A stretch of 64,000 nt of DNA from Natronoflexus pectinivorans (GTDB lineage Bacteria; Bacteroidota; Bacteroidia; Bacteroidales; Marinilabiliaceae): positions 1-64,000 of the forward strand of contig NZ_SLWK01000007.1 of assembly GCF_004345615.1 (NCBI RefSeq), given 5' to 3'. The notes beneath the pieces are model-generated. The model was not told the origin of the DNA and ran no database searches. It worked only from the letters and a program-made list of their open reading frames with translations. The first letter of the stretch is position 1. Each line of letters opens with the position of its first letter. Made by a program: the position numbers and the translations under genes. Shown here piece after piece: positions 1-8,195 of this stretch.

Positions 1-1
1 C

Positions 2-93
2 TGTCCGGATAATTCCAGAACGCATGTCCGGATATTACCGGAATGCCTGCCCGGATAATTCCAGAACGGGTGTCCGGATGCCTCCGGATTTTG
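2..93. repeat. 23-bp tandem repeat, four units, cut by window edge
   Basis: Four head-to-tail units of exactly 23 bp lie at 2-24, 25-47, 48-70 and 71-93. Each begins TGTCCGGAT (TGCCCGGAT in unit 3). Units 1 and 3 are nearly identical; units 2 and 4 carry a second TCCGGA/ACCGGA about 10 bp on. TCCGGA is itself a palindrome, so the array is a ladder of small dyads. There are no spacers between units, which argues against CRISPR. The array probably continues to the left of the window. Function unknown. Confidence 0.85.
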
Positions 94-965
94 CACCTTG
101 CTCTACTGTTTCGTATCTTTTCACCCATCACCCTTGCTATTGCCCGCCCTCAAGCAAAAATTCCGCCAGCCCCTTGCTGTAAACAGTAGCCATCCATTGC
201 CCTCATTCTTCGGGCTCTTAGTCTGCCACCGGTGGCTCCACTCGCAGTCGGCTCGCACTTCGTTCCTTCGCTTCGGTTGCAATCCGTTCGTACCTCACTC
301 ATTGCACCCTACGCCCCAACGCTTGCTCAAGGCTGTATAACCTGTTTTTCCCGACTCGCAAATTAAAACAGCAATTGACGAAAGTAATCTAACGACAGTA
401 AATTTCTGATTATCAAATACACCAAAACATAATAGCAAAGTTACAGGTATGGTTGCCAAAGCTGACAAGGGTTCGCTTCGCCAGCCTCAAAAATTCTCCA
501 CCCTCATTCTTCGGGTAGTATTTTTTGGTCTGCCCTTGCATCTTTGTCCCCCAACCTGGGCTGAATGGGCATTATGTTTAAATGTATTTTTTCCAGTAAG
601 TTGGGTGGCTGGTGGCTTCTCGCTTACAAATGCAGTTCAGCTAATTTCCGCTATTCTTACATAGGCGGTTATGCTCCGGTTTACACTCTTCAGCTCTTGT
701 GGCTGCAAATCTCAATTAGTAGGCTGCCTTTTTAGGTAGCTTACTATTTATATGACATTCTCTTGAAAAACAATAAATCGAAATGAAATTATCATGAATT
801 GAAAGTATGATATAAGCAATGTAATGCATATAAACGCAACAACTACCAATATCATTCATTTGCCCAAAATTTAGCTTAATTTTCCTCGAAAGCTAGAACA
901 ACGCCGGGTTTCAACCGTGCCAAGTCCAAGAATGATTTATTTGTTTAACTTAATTTCTTTAGAAA
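94..965. other. Gene-free accessory-looking stretch with decayed repeats
   Basis: No convincing gene is seen. The stretch 150-350 is more GC-rich than its surroundings and contains a 15-mer, CCCTCATTCTTCGGG, at 200-214 that recurs at 501-515, each followed by GTCTGCC (221-227 and 528-534), so two diverged copies of one element are present. A hairpin with a 12-bp stem (two G-U pairs) lies at 718-745 without a T run. From about 770 to 965 the sequence is AT-rich and leads into the DUF6266 gene. The two short open frames here (98-340 and 449-664) have low-complexity, unconvincing translations. Confidence 0.5.
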
Positions 966-1607
966 ATGGGAAAAATTAGTCAGGGTATTTTAGGTGGTTT
1001 CTCCGGGAAAGTTGGAAGCGTTATTGGAGGTAGCTGGAAAGGCATAAGTTACATGCGTGCTAAAGCCACCTCGGTAAGCAATCCACGTACCGATGGGCAA
1101 GTTAATCAGCGTACTAAGTTTGCCTTAGTATTGTCAATTTTGAAGCCAATAACCGGATTTATCCGTGTAGGTTACAAAAAGTACGCAATCAAACAAACAG
1201 CGTTTAATGCTGCCATGTCCTACATTCTTAACAATGCTGTTACTGGCAGTTATTCCGACGATTATAGCATTGACTTTTCAAAAATGCTTGTTTCTCGTGG
1301 TAACCTCACTGGGGCTGTAAATGCACAAGCAACCTCTGCAAATGGTGTCGTAACCCTTACATGGGATGACAATTCAGGTAGTGGTACTGCAACCCAAACA
1401 GACAAAGCTTTGATTGTTGTTTTGAATCCAACAAGAGCCGAATCTGTATTTGATGCAGGTGGAAACCAAAGGGGCTTTGGCACAGAAGATATTTCTGTTC
1501 CTGCTGATTGGGCTGGCGAAAATGTTGAAGTGTTCCTGGGTTTCATTACCGCAGACGGAAAAGAAGTTGCAAACAGTGTTTATTTGGGTTCTTTGACTGC
1601 TGCCTAA
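966..1607 (+). CDS. DUF6266 family protein
   Basis: A 213-residue protein recognised as the DUF6266 family of Bacteroidota by its N-terminus (MGKISQGILGGFSGKVGSVI followed by GGSWKG) and its C-terminal YLGSLTAA-like end. The function of the family is unknown. There is no signal peptide or membrane segment; the N-terminal 35 residues are rich in Gly and basic residues, and residues from about 120 on look like a beta-sandwich (GVVTLTWDDNSGSG). It stands alone: about 600 bp of gene-free sequence lies upstream and an intrinsic terminator lies directly downstream. The family is often found in variable genome regions, which fits the repeat-rich surroundings; a link to surface or phage-like structures would be a guess. 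Confidence 0.8.
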   Translation: MGKISQGILGGFSGKVGSVIGGSWKGISYMRAKATSVSNPRTDGQVNQRTKFALVLSILKPITGFIRVGYKKYAIKQTAFNAAMSYILNNAVTGSYSDDYSIDFSKMLVSRGNLTGAVNAQATSANGVVTLTWDDNSGSGTATQTDKALIVVLNPTRAESVFDAGGNQRGFGTEDISVPADWAGENVEVFLGFITADGKEVANSVYLGSLTAA

Positions 1608-1634
1608 GCGTAGATGTTTGATTTCCTTGCGATT

Positions 1635-1662
1635 GCCGCCCTCAAAAGGGGCGGCTTTTTTT
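1635..1662 (+). terminator. Intrinsic terminator after DUF6266 gene
   Basis: GCCGCCC (1635-1641), loop TCAAAA plus one G, GGGCGGC (1649-1655), then seven T residues. It lies 28 bp after the stop codon. Confidence 0.9.
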
Positions 1663-1682
1663 ATTTATTAAATCAGAATTAT

Positions 1683-1931
1683 TATATTTGAAGCGTGTTT
1701 ATGAATACTTATCTACAAGCAGTTAAGTAGCAGAATAACAGCATGATATATTCTGTTTTTAATACTTAAATATTTGTACCATATTTGCAACATAACGCTA
1801 TAAGTAATTGAAATATAGAGCGTATTAATTTTGAAGAAGTGAAGTAATCGTTTCTTTGCCATATTAAATAAAGAGTAAGACAATTATAGTGAAAGCCGGG
1901 TCGTCCGTTCGGACGACCCGGCTTTTTTTTG
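1683..1931 (+). ncRNA. Candidate small RNA ended by a very strong hairpin
   Basis: A perfect TAnnTTTG element (TATATTTG, 1683-1690) is followed about 200 bp later by a hairpin at 1892-1925 whose arms match over 16 bases, and then a run of T. The DUF6266 gene already has its own terminator 230 bp upstream, and no gene on either strand ends at this second one. A transcript from about 1697 to 1930, near 235 nt, would explain an otherwise ownerless terminator. No known RNA family is recognised. Alternatives: remnant of a lost gene, or a barrier protecting the next gene. Confidence 0.35.
1892..1931 (+). terminator. Orphan strong hairpin terminator
   Basis: Inverted repeat 1892-1907 / 1910-1925 (GC-rich core GCCGGGTCGTCCG) followed by TTTTTTTT. 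The hairpin is exceptionally stable for this AT-rich genome. It is nearly symmetrical, but on the minus strand no obvious gene reads into it. Confidence 0.8.
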
Positions 1932-2004
1932 GTACTATTATTGGAATATATTAATTTGGACACGATTTTTATGCTGAACTATTTTAATTAACGGGATTTA
2001 CCAG

Positions 2005-2841
2005 ATGGGAAAAATGAGAGTTGTTTTATTAATGGTTTTGATGGCTGTGATGCCTGGAGTTGTTTCTGCTCAGCAAACTTTCAGTGCTTCTGAAGGTCAG
2101 GAAGCACAGGTTAATTATACCGACGAGAACGGTCTTCGACAGGGGTTATGGGAACGATCATATCCAAACGGACGATTAATGTATCGTGCAAATTTTGTGG
2201 ATAATAAGCCGGTAGGGGAAATGGTGCGTTTTCATCCCAACGGAAATAAAATGGCTCAGATTGTATATGATGAAGATGGCGAGAATGGTGATGGGAAGCT
2301 TTTTGACCAGAACGGAAGGCTTATTGCAGAAGGAAAATACAGGCAAACCAGTAAAGAAGGTGAATGGGTTTTTTACAATGAACGTGGATCAATCATATCC
2401 CGGGAAAGCTACAAGAATGATAAACTTCATGGTGAAGCCATTGCCTATTACCCCAACGGCAATAAAGCTGCAGTACGTAATTGGGTAAATGGTATTCAGG
2501 ATGGTCAGGAGGTTGTTTTTTTTCCTAACGGAAATAAACGTCTGGAAGCTAACTATCGTGAGGGAAACCTGCATGGAGCTTATACTGTCTATTATAGAAA
2601 CGGACGCAGAGAAGTACATGGCATGTATAACCGTGGACGAATGCATGGGCCATGGTTCTTTTTTGACGGACTTGGAAATGAGGATTATCGTTTGAATTTT
2701 GAAAACGGCGTGTCGAAAGAAGCTGATTTGCTTGATCAGCAACAAGAAGAGCGATTCCGGGAGTTTGAACGAAGTCGTGGCCGGATAGCTGATCCCGAGG
2801 ATTATATGGATGACCCGGACGGGTATATGAGAACATGGTAA
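2005..2841 (+). CDS. Secreted MORN-repeat (YwqK-like) protein
   Basis: A 278-residue protein with a Sec signal peptide (residues 1-23, cleavage after VVSA) followed by about seven MORN_2-type repeats with a period near 23 residues, from about residue 50 to 225. The recurring signature is YPNG/FPNG...(L/K)HG, seen in PNGRL, PNGNK, NGRRE and similar. Such repeats form a beta-meander; many Bacteroidota proteins of this kind are annotated 'toxin-antitoxin system YwqK family antitoxin', a name with no functional support here. The C-terminus is charged and ends in an acidic DPEDYMDDPDGYM stretch. The ATG at 2014 (fourth residue) is an equally good start. It lies 24 bp before xseA and may share its transcript. 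Probably periplasmic or surface-exposed; role unknown. Confidence 0.8.
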   Translation: MGKMRVVLLMVLMAVMPGVVSAQQTFSASEGQEAQVNYTDENGLRQGLWERSYPNGRLMYRANFVDNKPVGEMVRFHPNGNKMAQIVYDEDGENGDGKLFDQNGRLIAEGKYRQTSKEGEWVFYNERGSIISRESYKNDKLHGEAIAYYPNGNKAAVRNWVNGIQDGQEVVFFPNGNKRLEANYREGNLHGAYTVYYRNGRREVHGMYNRGRMHGPWFFFDGLGNEDYRLNFENGVSKEADLLDQQQEERFREFERSRGRIADPEDYMDDPDGYMRTW

Positions 2842-2865
2842 CATAGTTATATCCTAGTTTTTGTC

Positions 2866-4254
2866 ATGCCACAAGAAAAAGCCATTTCATTATTTGAACT
2901 GAATCAGCGTCTGCGCGATGTTGTAAAGGAGTCCTTTTCAATTGCCGTATGGATAAGGGCAGAAGTGGCCGAGTTGCGTGAAAACCGAAATGGACACTGC
3001 TATCTTGATCTCATAGAGAAGGATGAAGCTTCAGATCAGGTCATTGCCCGAATGAAAGCCATGATCTGGAGTTATAATTACCGGATGATCAAACCATATT
3101 TTGAAACCACAGCAGGCCGGCCATTGAGTCAGGGGATAAAAATAATGGTTAGAGGAGTTGTTGAGTTTCAGGAGCTGTATGGCATAAGTTTTATTATAAG
3201 AGATATCGATCCTGCTTATACTCTGGGCGATCTGGCTCAGCGACGACGAGAGGTGCTCTTGAAATTGCAGGAGGAGGGCGTGGTTGAGATGAATAAAGAA
3301 TTGCCTCTTCCGCTGGTTCCCCAGCGAATAGCGGTGATTTCGTCTCCAACTGCAGCAGGGTATGGCGACTTTGTTCATCAATTGCGTACCAATTCCAGAG
3401 GAATTGTTTTTTATCCCAGATTATTTCCCGCTTTAATGCAGGGTGAGCAGGCTTCTGCTTCTATTATTGCTGCATTGGATAAAGTGTTCGAAAACAGTTC
3501 TTTGTTTGATGTGGTAGTGATAATCAGAGGCGGCGGGGCTTCTCTTGATTTGCTCTGTTTTGATGATTACTGGCTGGCATCGCATATCGCTCAGTTCCCA
3601 ATGCCGGTTTTAACCGGCATTGGTCATGAACGAGATACTTCCGTGGCCGACCTGGTGGCTCATACTTACTTGAAAACTCCAACTGCAGTCGCTGAATTTC
3701 TGATTTCCGGCACCGAACAGGTTTTAGAAAAACTGGATGAGTTCTCAGAGACTCTCATGCAGAGTGTCCGCAGTAGCATTAATCAACAAACCAGAATACT
3801 TGACAAGCATTCCTATAATTTTACCCGGGTGGTCAAAGAGTTGCTACAGATAGAGAAATACGGTCTCCAAAGAATCACAGAAAAACTCCCGGTGCATTCC
3901 GGTCAGATCATACGTGGGCAGAGAGAGAAAATCAACCAGTTCTCTCAATACCTAAGTCGTACCCCTTTAAAAAATCTGGAAACTAACCGAAATGAACTAA
4001 ATCGCTTGCTAACTTTTTTGAGATCGCAGGTAAAAGTTCTCCTGAAACAGGAGTCAGGTAGAATGGAATTTTATGACAAATCCTGCCAATTAAATGACCC
4101 GTTGTTGATACTTAACCGAGGTTTCACCATTAGCAAACGCAATGGGAAAGTTGTAAAAGATGTTTCAGCCATTTCACCGGGAGAAATTCTCGAAACCCGC
4201 TTCAGGGATGGTATCGCTGTCAGTGAGGTGATTTCAAAGAACCAAGAGAAATAG
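2866..4254 (+). CDS. xseA: Exodeoxyribonuclease VII large subunit
   Basis: XseA, 462 residues, the large subunit of exonuclease VII, which degrades single-stranded DNA from either end to oligonucleotides and acts in mismatch repair and damage tolerance in the cytoplasm. An N-terminal OB-fold (about residues 8-105) is followed by the catalytic domain with ISSPTAAGYGDF, the RGGGASLDL loop and GHERDTSVADL...TPTAVAEF, the conserved family signatures. A helical, coiled-coil-prone region (about 275-400) and the small C-terminal segment containing ILNRGFTISKRNGK complete a normal-length protein. Unusually, the small subunit gene xseB is not adjacent: a histidine kinase gene lies between them. Confidence 0.97.
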   Translation: MPQEKAISLFELNQRLRDVVKESFSIAVWIRAEVAELRENRNGHCYLDLIEKDEASDQVIARMKAMIWSYNYRMIKPYFETTAGRPLSQGIKIMVRGVVEFQELYGISFIIRDIDPAYTLGDLAQRRREVLLKLQEEGVVEMNKELPLPLVPQRIAVISSPTAAGYGDFVHQLRTNSRGIVFYPRLFPALMQGEQASASIIAALDKVFENSSLFDVVVIIRGGGASLDLLCFDDYWLASHIAQFPMPVLTGIGHERDTSVADLVAHTYLKTPTAVAEFLISGTEQVLEKLDEFSETLMQSVRSSINQQTRILDKHSYNFTRVVKELLQIEKYGLQRITEKLPVHSGQIIRGQREKINQFSQYLSRTPLKNLETNRNELNRLLTFLRSQVKVLLKQESGRMEFYDKSCQLNDPLLILNRGFTISKRNGKVVKDVSAISPGEILETRFRDGIAVSEVISKNQEK

Positions 4255-4453
4255 AATAATCAACCACAAGACCTTTACTTTTAAAAATTGGTTTCGTATT
4301 TTTGGTTTTATTTATTTTAATGTTGAGTAGCGATTTCTGCCTGACAATGAGCTGTGATCATTGTACGAACTGGGGATATTTTAAAAACAACTCCTTTGGA
4401 ATTGTTTTATTTAGGTTTTTCTTGCAATATGCAAACATCACAACCGTTACCAC

Positions 4454-5395
4454 ATGTTGTTATTTTACGTAGTTTCAAATTTTCCTAGTATTTTTATCAG
4501 ACAGTCGTCAGGCGCTGGCTTATATCATCTGATTCAGGATGTTGTTGGATTCCAATCGTATATGTGGGTGGGTCCTTCCTCGTTTTCCACCATTTCGTTA
4601 TTTATTTTTATTGCAGCGTTGATATTACTATTGGTGATTTTTCGTCAGAAAAATCACAAGTTAATGGCTCGTAACAAGAAACTTGAACAGGAGAATGCTG
4701 CAAAAGACCGTTTTTTTTCCATCGTTGCACACGATCTGAAAAGTCCTTTTAATTCATTAATTGGGTTGTCGGAGATGCTTATGCTTCACTCTGAAAGCAT
4801 GAATCAGGAGCAGGTGAAAAACTACAGCAAAATGGTGCACCAATCCACTTCTAAGCTATATTCATTGGTTGATAATCTGTTACAATGGTCGCGCACACAA
4901 TTGGGGAAAACTGATTACAGACCCGAAAAAATTGATGTCAGTATTGTAACCTCTAATATTGTTAATCTTCTGAGAATTTCTGCTCAGGAGAAGGATATTG
5001 TGATATCTCTAAACATGAACAAGGATTTGGTCGGAATTGCTGATGTTAATATTTTTTCTGCTGTGATAAGAAATCTAGTCAGCAATGCTGTGAAGTTTTC
5101 AAAAATAGGTGGAACAATATATGTCAACGGAAAAATGCGTCCTGATAAAATGATTGAGGTAGAAGTTGCAGATCGTGGTGTGGGAATGGATAAGATACAG
5201 ATTGAAAAAGCTTTCAGAATTGATTCAGGCACTTCCACAACCGGAACATTTAACGAAAAAGGAACTGGGTTAGGTCTTATATTGTGCAAAGAATTTGTGG
5301 AAATTAACAAAGGTTCCATTCTGCTCGAAAGTAAACCAGGGAAAGGCACTTCAGTGAAATTTACAGTTCCATCCATTGGCTACAATATGAATTAG
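4454..5395 (+). CDS. Orphan membrane sensor histidine kinase
   Basis: A 313-residue kinase with one clear membrane helix (about residues 44-63), a short coiled coil, then HisKA with the H-box FFSIVAHDLKSPFN (phospho-acceptor His93) and a HATPase_c domain carrying the N-box (NLVSNAVKFS), DRGVGMD and GTGLGLILCKE. No extracellular sensor domain of any size is present, so it may sense within the membrane or through partners. No receiver domain and no response regulator gene is nearby. A start at Met37 (4562) would leave the membrane helix intact and is possible. It sits between xseA and xseB, which is an unusual insertion. Its catalytic core closely resembles that of the propeller kinase at 52988-56329. 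Confidence 0.88.
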   Translation: MLLFYVVSNFPSIFIRQSSGAGLYHLIQDVVGFQSYMWVGPSSFSTISLFIFIAALILLLVIFRQKNHKLMARNKKLEQENAAKDRFFSIVAHDLKSPFNSLIGLSEMLMLHSESMNQEQVKNYSKMVHQSTSKLYSLVDNLLQWSRTQLGKTDYRPEKIDVSIVTSNIVNLLRISAQEKDIVISLNMNKDLVGIADVNIFSAVIRNLVSNAVKFSKIGGTIYVNGKMRPDKMIEVEVADRGVGMDKIQIEKAFRIDSGTSTTGTFNEKGTGLGLILCKEFVEINKGSILLESKPGKGTSVKFTVPSIGYNMN

Positions 5396-5443
5396 AAGAT
5401 TTTTGTAACTTTAAAGCTGAATACAAAATCTCAAATTATTACT

Positions 5444-5644
5444 ATGAGCAAAAAGAAATTGAAATATAGTGAGGCCATTGCTGAAATCGAAGAGGTTCTG
5501 GAGCAAATGGAAAATGAGGAGTTAGATGTGGATGATTTATCCGAAAAAGTAAAACGTGTTTCCGAATTGATTCGTCTTTGCAGGGAAAAACTCACCAAAA
5601 CAGAAGACGAGGTGGTGAAAGTGTTAAACGAGATTGAGGATTAA
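5444..5644 (+). CDS. xseB: Exodeoxyribonuclease VII small subunit
   Basis: XseB, 66 residues, matches the small subunit of exonuclease VII: a helical hairpin protein starting KKLKYSEAIAEIEEVLEQME with the conserved LxEAxxELExIV-type pattern and an acidic C-terminus. Several copies bind the XseA coiled coil in the known enzyme. It is 48 bp downstream of a histidine kinase gene and 1.2 kb from xseA, so balanced synthesis of the two subunits would need a shared transcript through the kinase gene. Its stop codon overlaps the stop of the convergent cdd gene in the sequence TTAA. Confidence 0.93.
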   Translation: MSKKKLKYSEAIAEIEEVLEQMENEELDVDDLSEKVKRVSELIRLCREKLTKTEDEVVKVLNEIED

Positions 5645-6120
5645 AAATAATCAGACCCAAAGATTAATGGAAGCAATTCTGTTGAGTCATCTATTTTTAG
5701 GATGTTGTTTTTCCCGATAAGTATAATCGGGAAATTTTGTTTATATCGATGAGAGGTTTCAACAATAACCTGCCTACAGCTTCCGCATGGTGAAATCACC
5801 TGATTTGTTATTTCATCATCTTTTAGAGCAACAACTGCCATAGAGGAAACCGGAACATCCGGAAAGTTTGCACCGGCGTAGAATAAAGCTACTCTTTCGG
5901 CGCACAAACCAGATGGATATGCAGCATTTTCCTGATTGTTTCCACAAATTATTTCCCCATTTTTCAGTTTGATGGCGGTTCCCACGTTAAATCGTGAGTA
6001 AGGAGCATATGCTGATTTTGCACTGTTAATTGCCTTCTCTGCTAACTCCCTGTCGCCGGTGGATAATTGATCAACAGATTGGTATTCTGTATAACTGATC
6101 GTCTTTTTATGGGACTGCAT
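5641..6120 (-). CDS. cdd: Cytidine deaminase
   Basis: A 159-residue homotetrameric-type cytidine deaminase that converts (deoxy)cytidine to (deoxy)uridine in pyrimidine salvage. The zinc and catalytic motifs are intact: CAERVALF (first Cys ligand with the catalytic Glu) and PCGSCRQVI (two Cys ligands), and the substrate-binding NQENAAYPSG precedes them. The N-terminal 25 residues extend a little beyond the core fold. It is the second gene of a leftward pair, 15 bp after the LysM glucosaminidase gene, and converges on xseB with a 4-bp overlap. Confidence 0.95.
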   Translation of the reverse strand: MQSHKKTISYTEYQSVDQLSTGDRELAEKAINSAKSAYAPYSRFNVGTAIKLKNGEIICGNNQENAAYPSGLCAERVALFYAGANFPDVPVSSMAVVALKDDEITNQVISPCGSCRQVIVETSHRYKQNFPIILIGKNNILKIDDSTELLPLIFGSDYF

Positions 6121-6135
6121 AATTCAGCTGTTAGG

Positions 6136-7092
6136 TTATTGCCTGATGCGTCGTCGCAAATTAAGTCTGTCGCCTGCCTTCGGCTGCTCTCCGGCTTGCA
6201 TCCTGTTAAAATGGTATAGCCGGTTTAATCTGACCCCGTATTGCTGGCTGATTTCATGCATTGTTTCACCTTCTTTTACAATGTGATAAGGATGGTCGGG
6301 GTGTGCGTTTCTCCTTTTATTCTCAATGTAAAGAATACGGTATTTATTGATGTTGGCATTGGCCGGAAGATCGTTATAGCTTGGGATTTCCCAGTTTCTG
6401 AGGTTAAACATCCTTGACAAACTTTCGAAGGTGTCACCGGGCTCAACCATTACATATCTTACCCCGTTATTATATGCTGTTTGGCGCTTGCCAAACGGAT
6501 CAATAACCAGTTCTCCGGAAGTGTCTCTTCTCTGTGTTTCCCTGCGGGAGCGACGAGCAGATTCAGAAATGTCCTGATCTAAAAGATATAGTTGATTCTC
6601 TTCTATGATCCTAATTAAAAGCCTGGCGTAGTTGGGATTGGTGGCATAGCCGGCTTGTTGCAGACCGTTTGCCCAACCTTTATAATCGGTGGTGGCCAGT
6701 TCAAATAGTCCCGAGTATCTCGGACGTGTTGTTAAGAATGTTGTATGATCCTCAAAGGATTGTCGGGGATTTCTGTATTTTCTGAAGCATTCGTTTCTGG
6801 CATCGTCATGATGAAAAACTCTCTCTCCTTCCCATCCTGTATGGCACTTTATACCAAAATGGTTGTTGGCCTCCACGGCCAGACGGCTATTGCCGCTAGC
6901 AGATTCCAAAATTCCCTGAGCCAGTTTGATGGATGCCGGAATTCCTGAGCGCCGCATGTCTTCAATGGCCCAGTCTTTATAAGTTTCAATATATTGTTCT
7001 CGGGTAATGCGGTTTTGGCCTGTAATCTCAGAAATCTGAAAAAATAGAATAGCAGATAAGAGTAAACCCTGACTCGAATATTTATTGATCAT
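6136..7092 (-). CDS. LysM-containing glucosaminidase (FlgJ-type muramidase-like)
   Basis: A 318-residue secreted peptidoglycan hydrolase. After a signal peptide (residues 1-25) comes a glucosaminidase domain (about 30-175) with the typical IPASIKLAQGILESASGNSRLA (read as two pieces: IPASIKLAQGIL, ESASGNSRLA), NNHFGIKCH and YATNPNYARLL blocks. Two LysM domains follow (about 215-260, GDTFESLSRMFNL, and 268-312, HIVKEGETMHEISQQYGV), which bind glycan strands. It probably trims or remodels periplasmic peptidoglycan. It has its own promoter (7173-7202) and a leader of about 70 nt, and it is followed after 15 bp by cdd, with which it is likely cotranscribed. Confidence 0.9.
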   Translation of the reverse strand: MINKYSSQGLLLSAILFFQISEITGQNRITREQYIETYKDWAIEDMRRSGIPASIKLAQGILESASGNSRLAVEANNHFGIKCHTGWEGERVFHHDDARNECFRKYRNPRQSFEDHTTFLTTRPRYSGLFELATTDYKGWANGLQQAGYATNPNYARLLIRIIEENQLYLLDQDISESARRSRRETQRRDTSGELVIDPFGKRQTAYNNGVRYVMVEPGDTFESLSRMFNLRNWEIPSYNDLPANANINKYRILYIENKRRNAHPDHPYHIVKEGETMHEISQQYGVRLNRLYHFNRMQAGEQPKAGDRLNLRRRIRQ

Positions 7093-7172
7093 TGTTTTAT
7101 GATGTTTCGTATGGCGTTAATAATGGACAGTTCGTACTTAATTGTACAAACCTTCTGAAAACGTTAATAACA

Positions 7173-7202
7173 CAAATATAATTATTACCTGATAATTTGC
7201 AA
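7173..7202 (-). promoter_or_regulatory. Promoter of the glucosaminidase-cdd unit
   Basis: On the minus strand TTG (7202-7200), 19 nt, then TATATTTG (7180-7173), a full match to the Bacteroidota sigma-ABfr consensus. Start of transcription is expected near 7165. Confidence 0.65.
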
Positions 7203-7209
7203 GCAGTAG

Positions 7210-8169
7210 TTATTTCAAAACAGTTCCGTTTTGCCAGTTGTAACCTTTAAGAAAATCAATAGATGTCATGCGTTTTTTGCCGGCCAGTTGAAGTTCTTTA
7301 ATTTCTAAGTCGCCATCAGCTGTGCCAACTAATATATATGTTTTATCATCGCTGCGGCTCTCTCCGGGTTTTAGATCACTGGAAGGTCTTGGCATGGTTT
7401 TGAATATTTTCATGGTGGTGGTTTTACCATCGGGGGTCTCTATTTCGGTCCAGCTTGCGGGATATGGACTTAGTCCCCGAACTCTATTGTGCACTTTTGT
7501 GGCTCGATGATTCCAGTCTATTTTGCAGTCCTCTTTAAAAATCTTGGGAGCGGACTTTAGTTCAACGTCTTTTGTTAATCTCTCCTGAGGGATTGGTTTG
7601 ATGTTGTCATCTGCAATGGCCTTAACTGTCTCTACTACCAGCCGGGCTCCGGTTTCCATTAGCTTATCATGAACTGTGCCGGCATCATCTTCCGGTTCTA
7701 TGGCAACTTTTTGTTGCATAATAATATTGCCGGTATCAATGTCATGATTCAGAAAAAAAGTACTAACGCCGGTTTCTGTTTCTCCGTTGATTACTGCCCA
7801 ATTAATGGGAGCCGCACCACGGTATTGAGGTAAAAGTGACGCATGCAGGTTAAAGGTTCCTTTAGGCGGAAGATTCCAGACTTGTTCGGGCAACATTCTG
7901 AAAGCCACCACTACTTGCAAATCGGGTTTATAACTTTTAAGTTCTTGCAGAAAGTCCGGGTTTTTTAATTTTTCAGGTTGAAGTACTGGAATATTTAGTT
8001 CTATGGCCGTTTGCTTTACATCGGACGGAGTTAGTTTACGTCCACGTCCTGCAGGTTTGTCAGGCGCTGTTATCACTGCCACAATATTTGCACCAGCCTC
8101 ATGCAATACTCTTAAGCTATGCGAAGCAAATGCGGGCGTACCCATGAAAACGATTCGAAGATTTTTCAT
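7210..8169 (-). CDS. fmt: Methionyl-tRNA formyltransferase
   Basis: Fmt formylates Met-tRNAi for translation initiation, using 10-formyl-tetrahydrofolate. The frame opens further upstream (8190), but the start is placed at 8169, where the protein begins MKNLRIVFMGTPAFASHSLR, because the upstream ATG overlaps a perfect TAnnTTTG promoter element (8188-8195). That gives 319 residues, normal for the family. The folate-site signature FNLHASLLPQYRGAAPINWA with catalytic Asn/His and the later Asp in FFLNHDIDTGNI are present; the C-terminal OB-like domain (from about 210) binds tRNA. It is a single gene with a short leader of about 11 nt. Confidence 0.96.
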   Translation of the reverse strand: MKNLRIVFMGTPAFASHSLRVLHEAGANIVAVITAPDKPAGRGRKLTPSDVKQTAIELNIPVLQPEKLKNPDFLQELKSYKPDLQVVVAFRMLPEQVWNLPPKGTFNLHASLLPQYRGAAPINWAVINGETETGVSTFFLNHDIDTGNIIMQQKVAIEPEDDAGTVHDKLMETGARLVVETVKAIADDNIKPIPQERLTKDVELKSAPKIFKEDCKIDWNHRATKVHNRVRGLSPYPASWTEIETPDGKTTTMKIFKTMPRPSSDLKPGESRSDDKTYILVGTADGDLEIKELQLAGKKRMTSIDFLKGYNWQNGTVLK

Positions 8170-8187
8170 TGACTTATTGTTTGAATG

Positions 8188-8195
8188 CAAATTTA
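8188..8195 (-). promoter_or_regulatory. -7 element for fmt
   Basis: TAAATTTG on the minus strand, a perfect TAnnTTTG. It predicts transcription starting near 8180, which excludes the upstream ATG at 8190 and supports the fmt start at 8169. No clear -33 element is seen. Confidence 0.5.

Noticed and set aside
2-93. CRISPR array
   Set aside because: Units are contiguous with no spacers and 23 bp is too short a period; no cas gene is present.
98-340. Open frame of 80 codons near the left edge
   Set aside because: Translation is Ser/Leu/Pro-rich low complexity, it begins inside the 23-bp array's flank and overlaps a repeated intergenic element; no start signal.
449-750. Integron-like recombination sites around GCGGTTATGC
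   Set aside because: No integrase, no repeated attC-like structure and no series of cassettes could be shown.
1766-1963. Minus-strand frame of 65 codons
   Set aside because: It runs through the orphan terminator hairpin, so the coding look comes from the inverted repeat.
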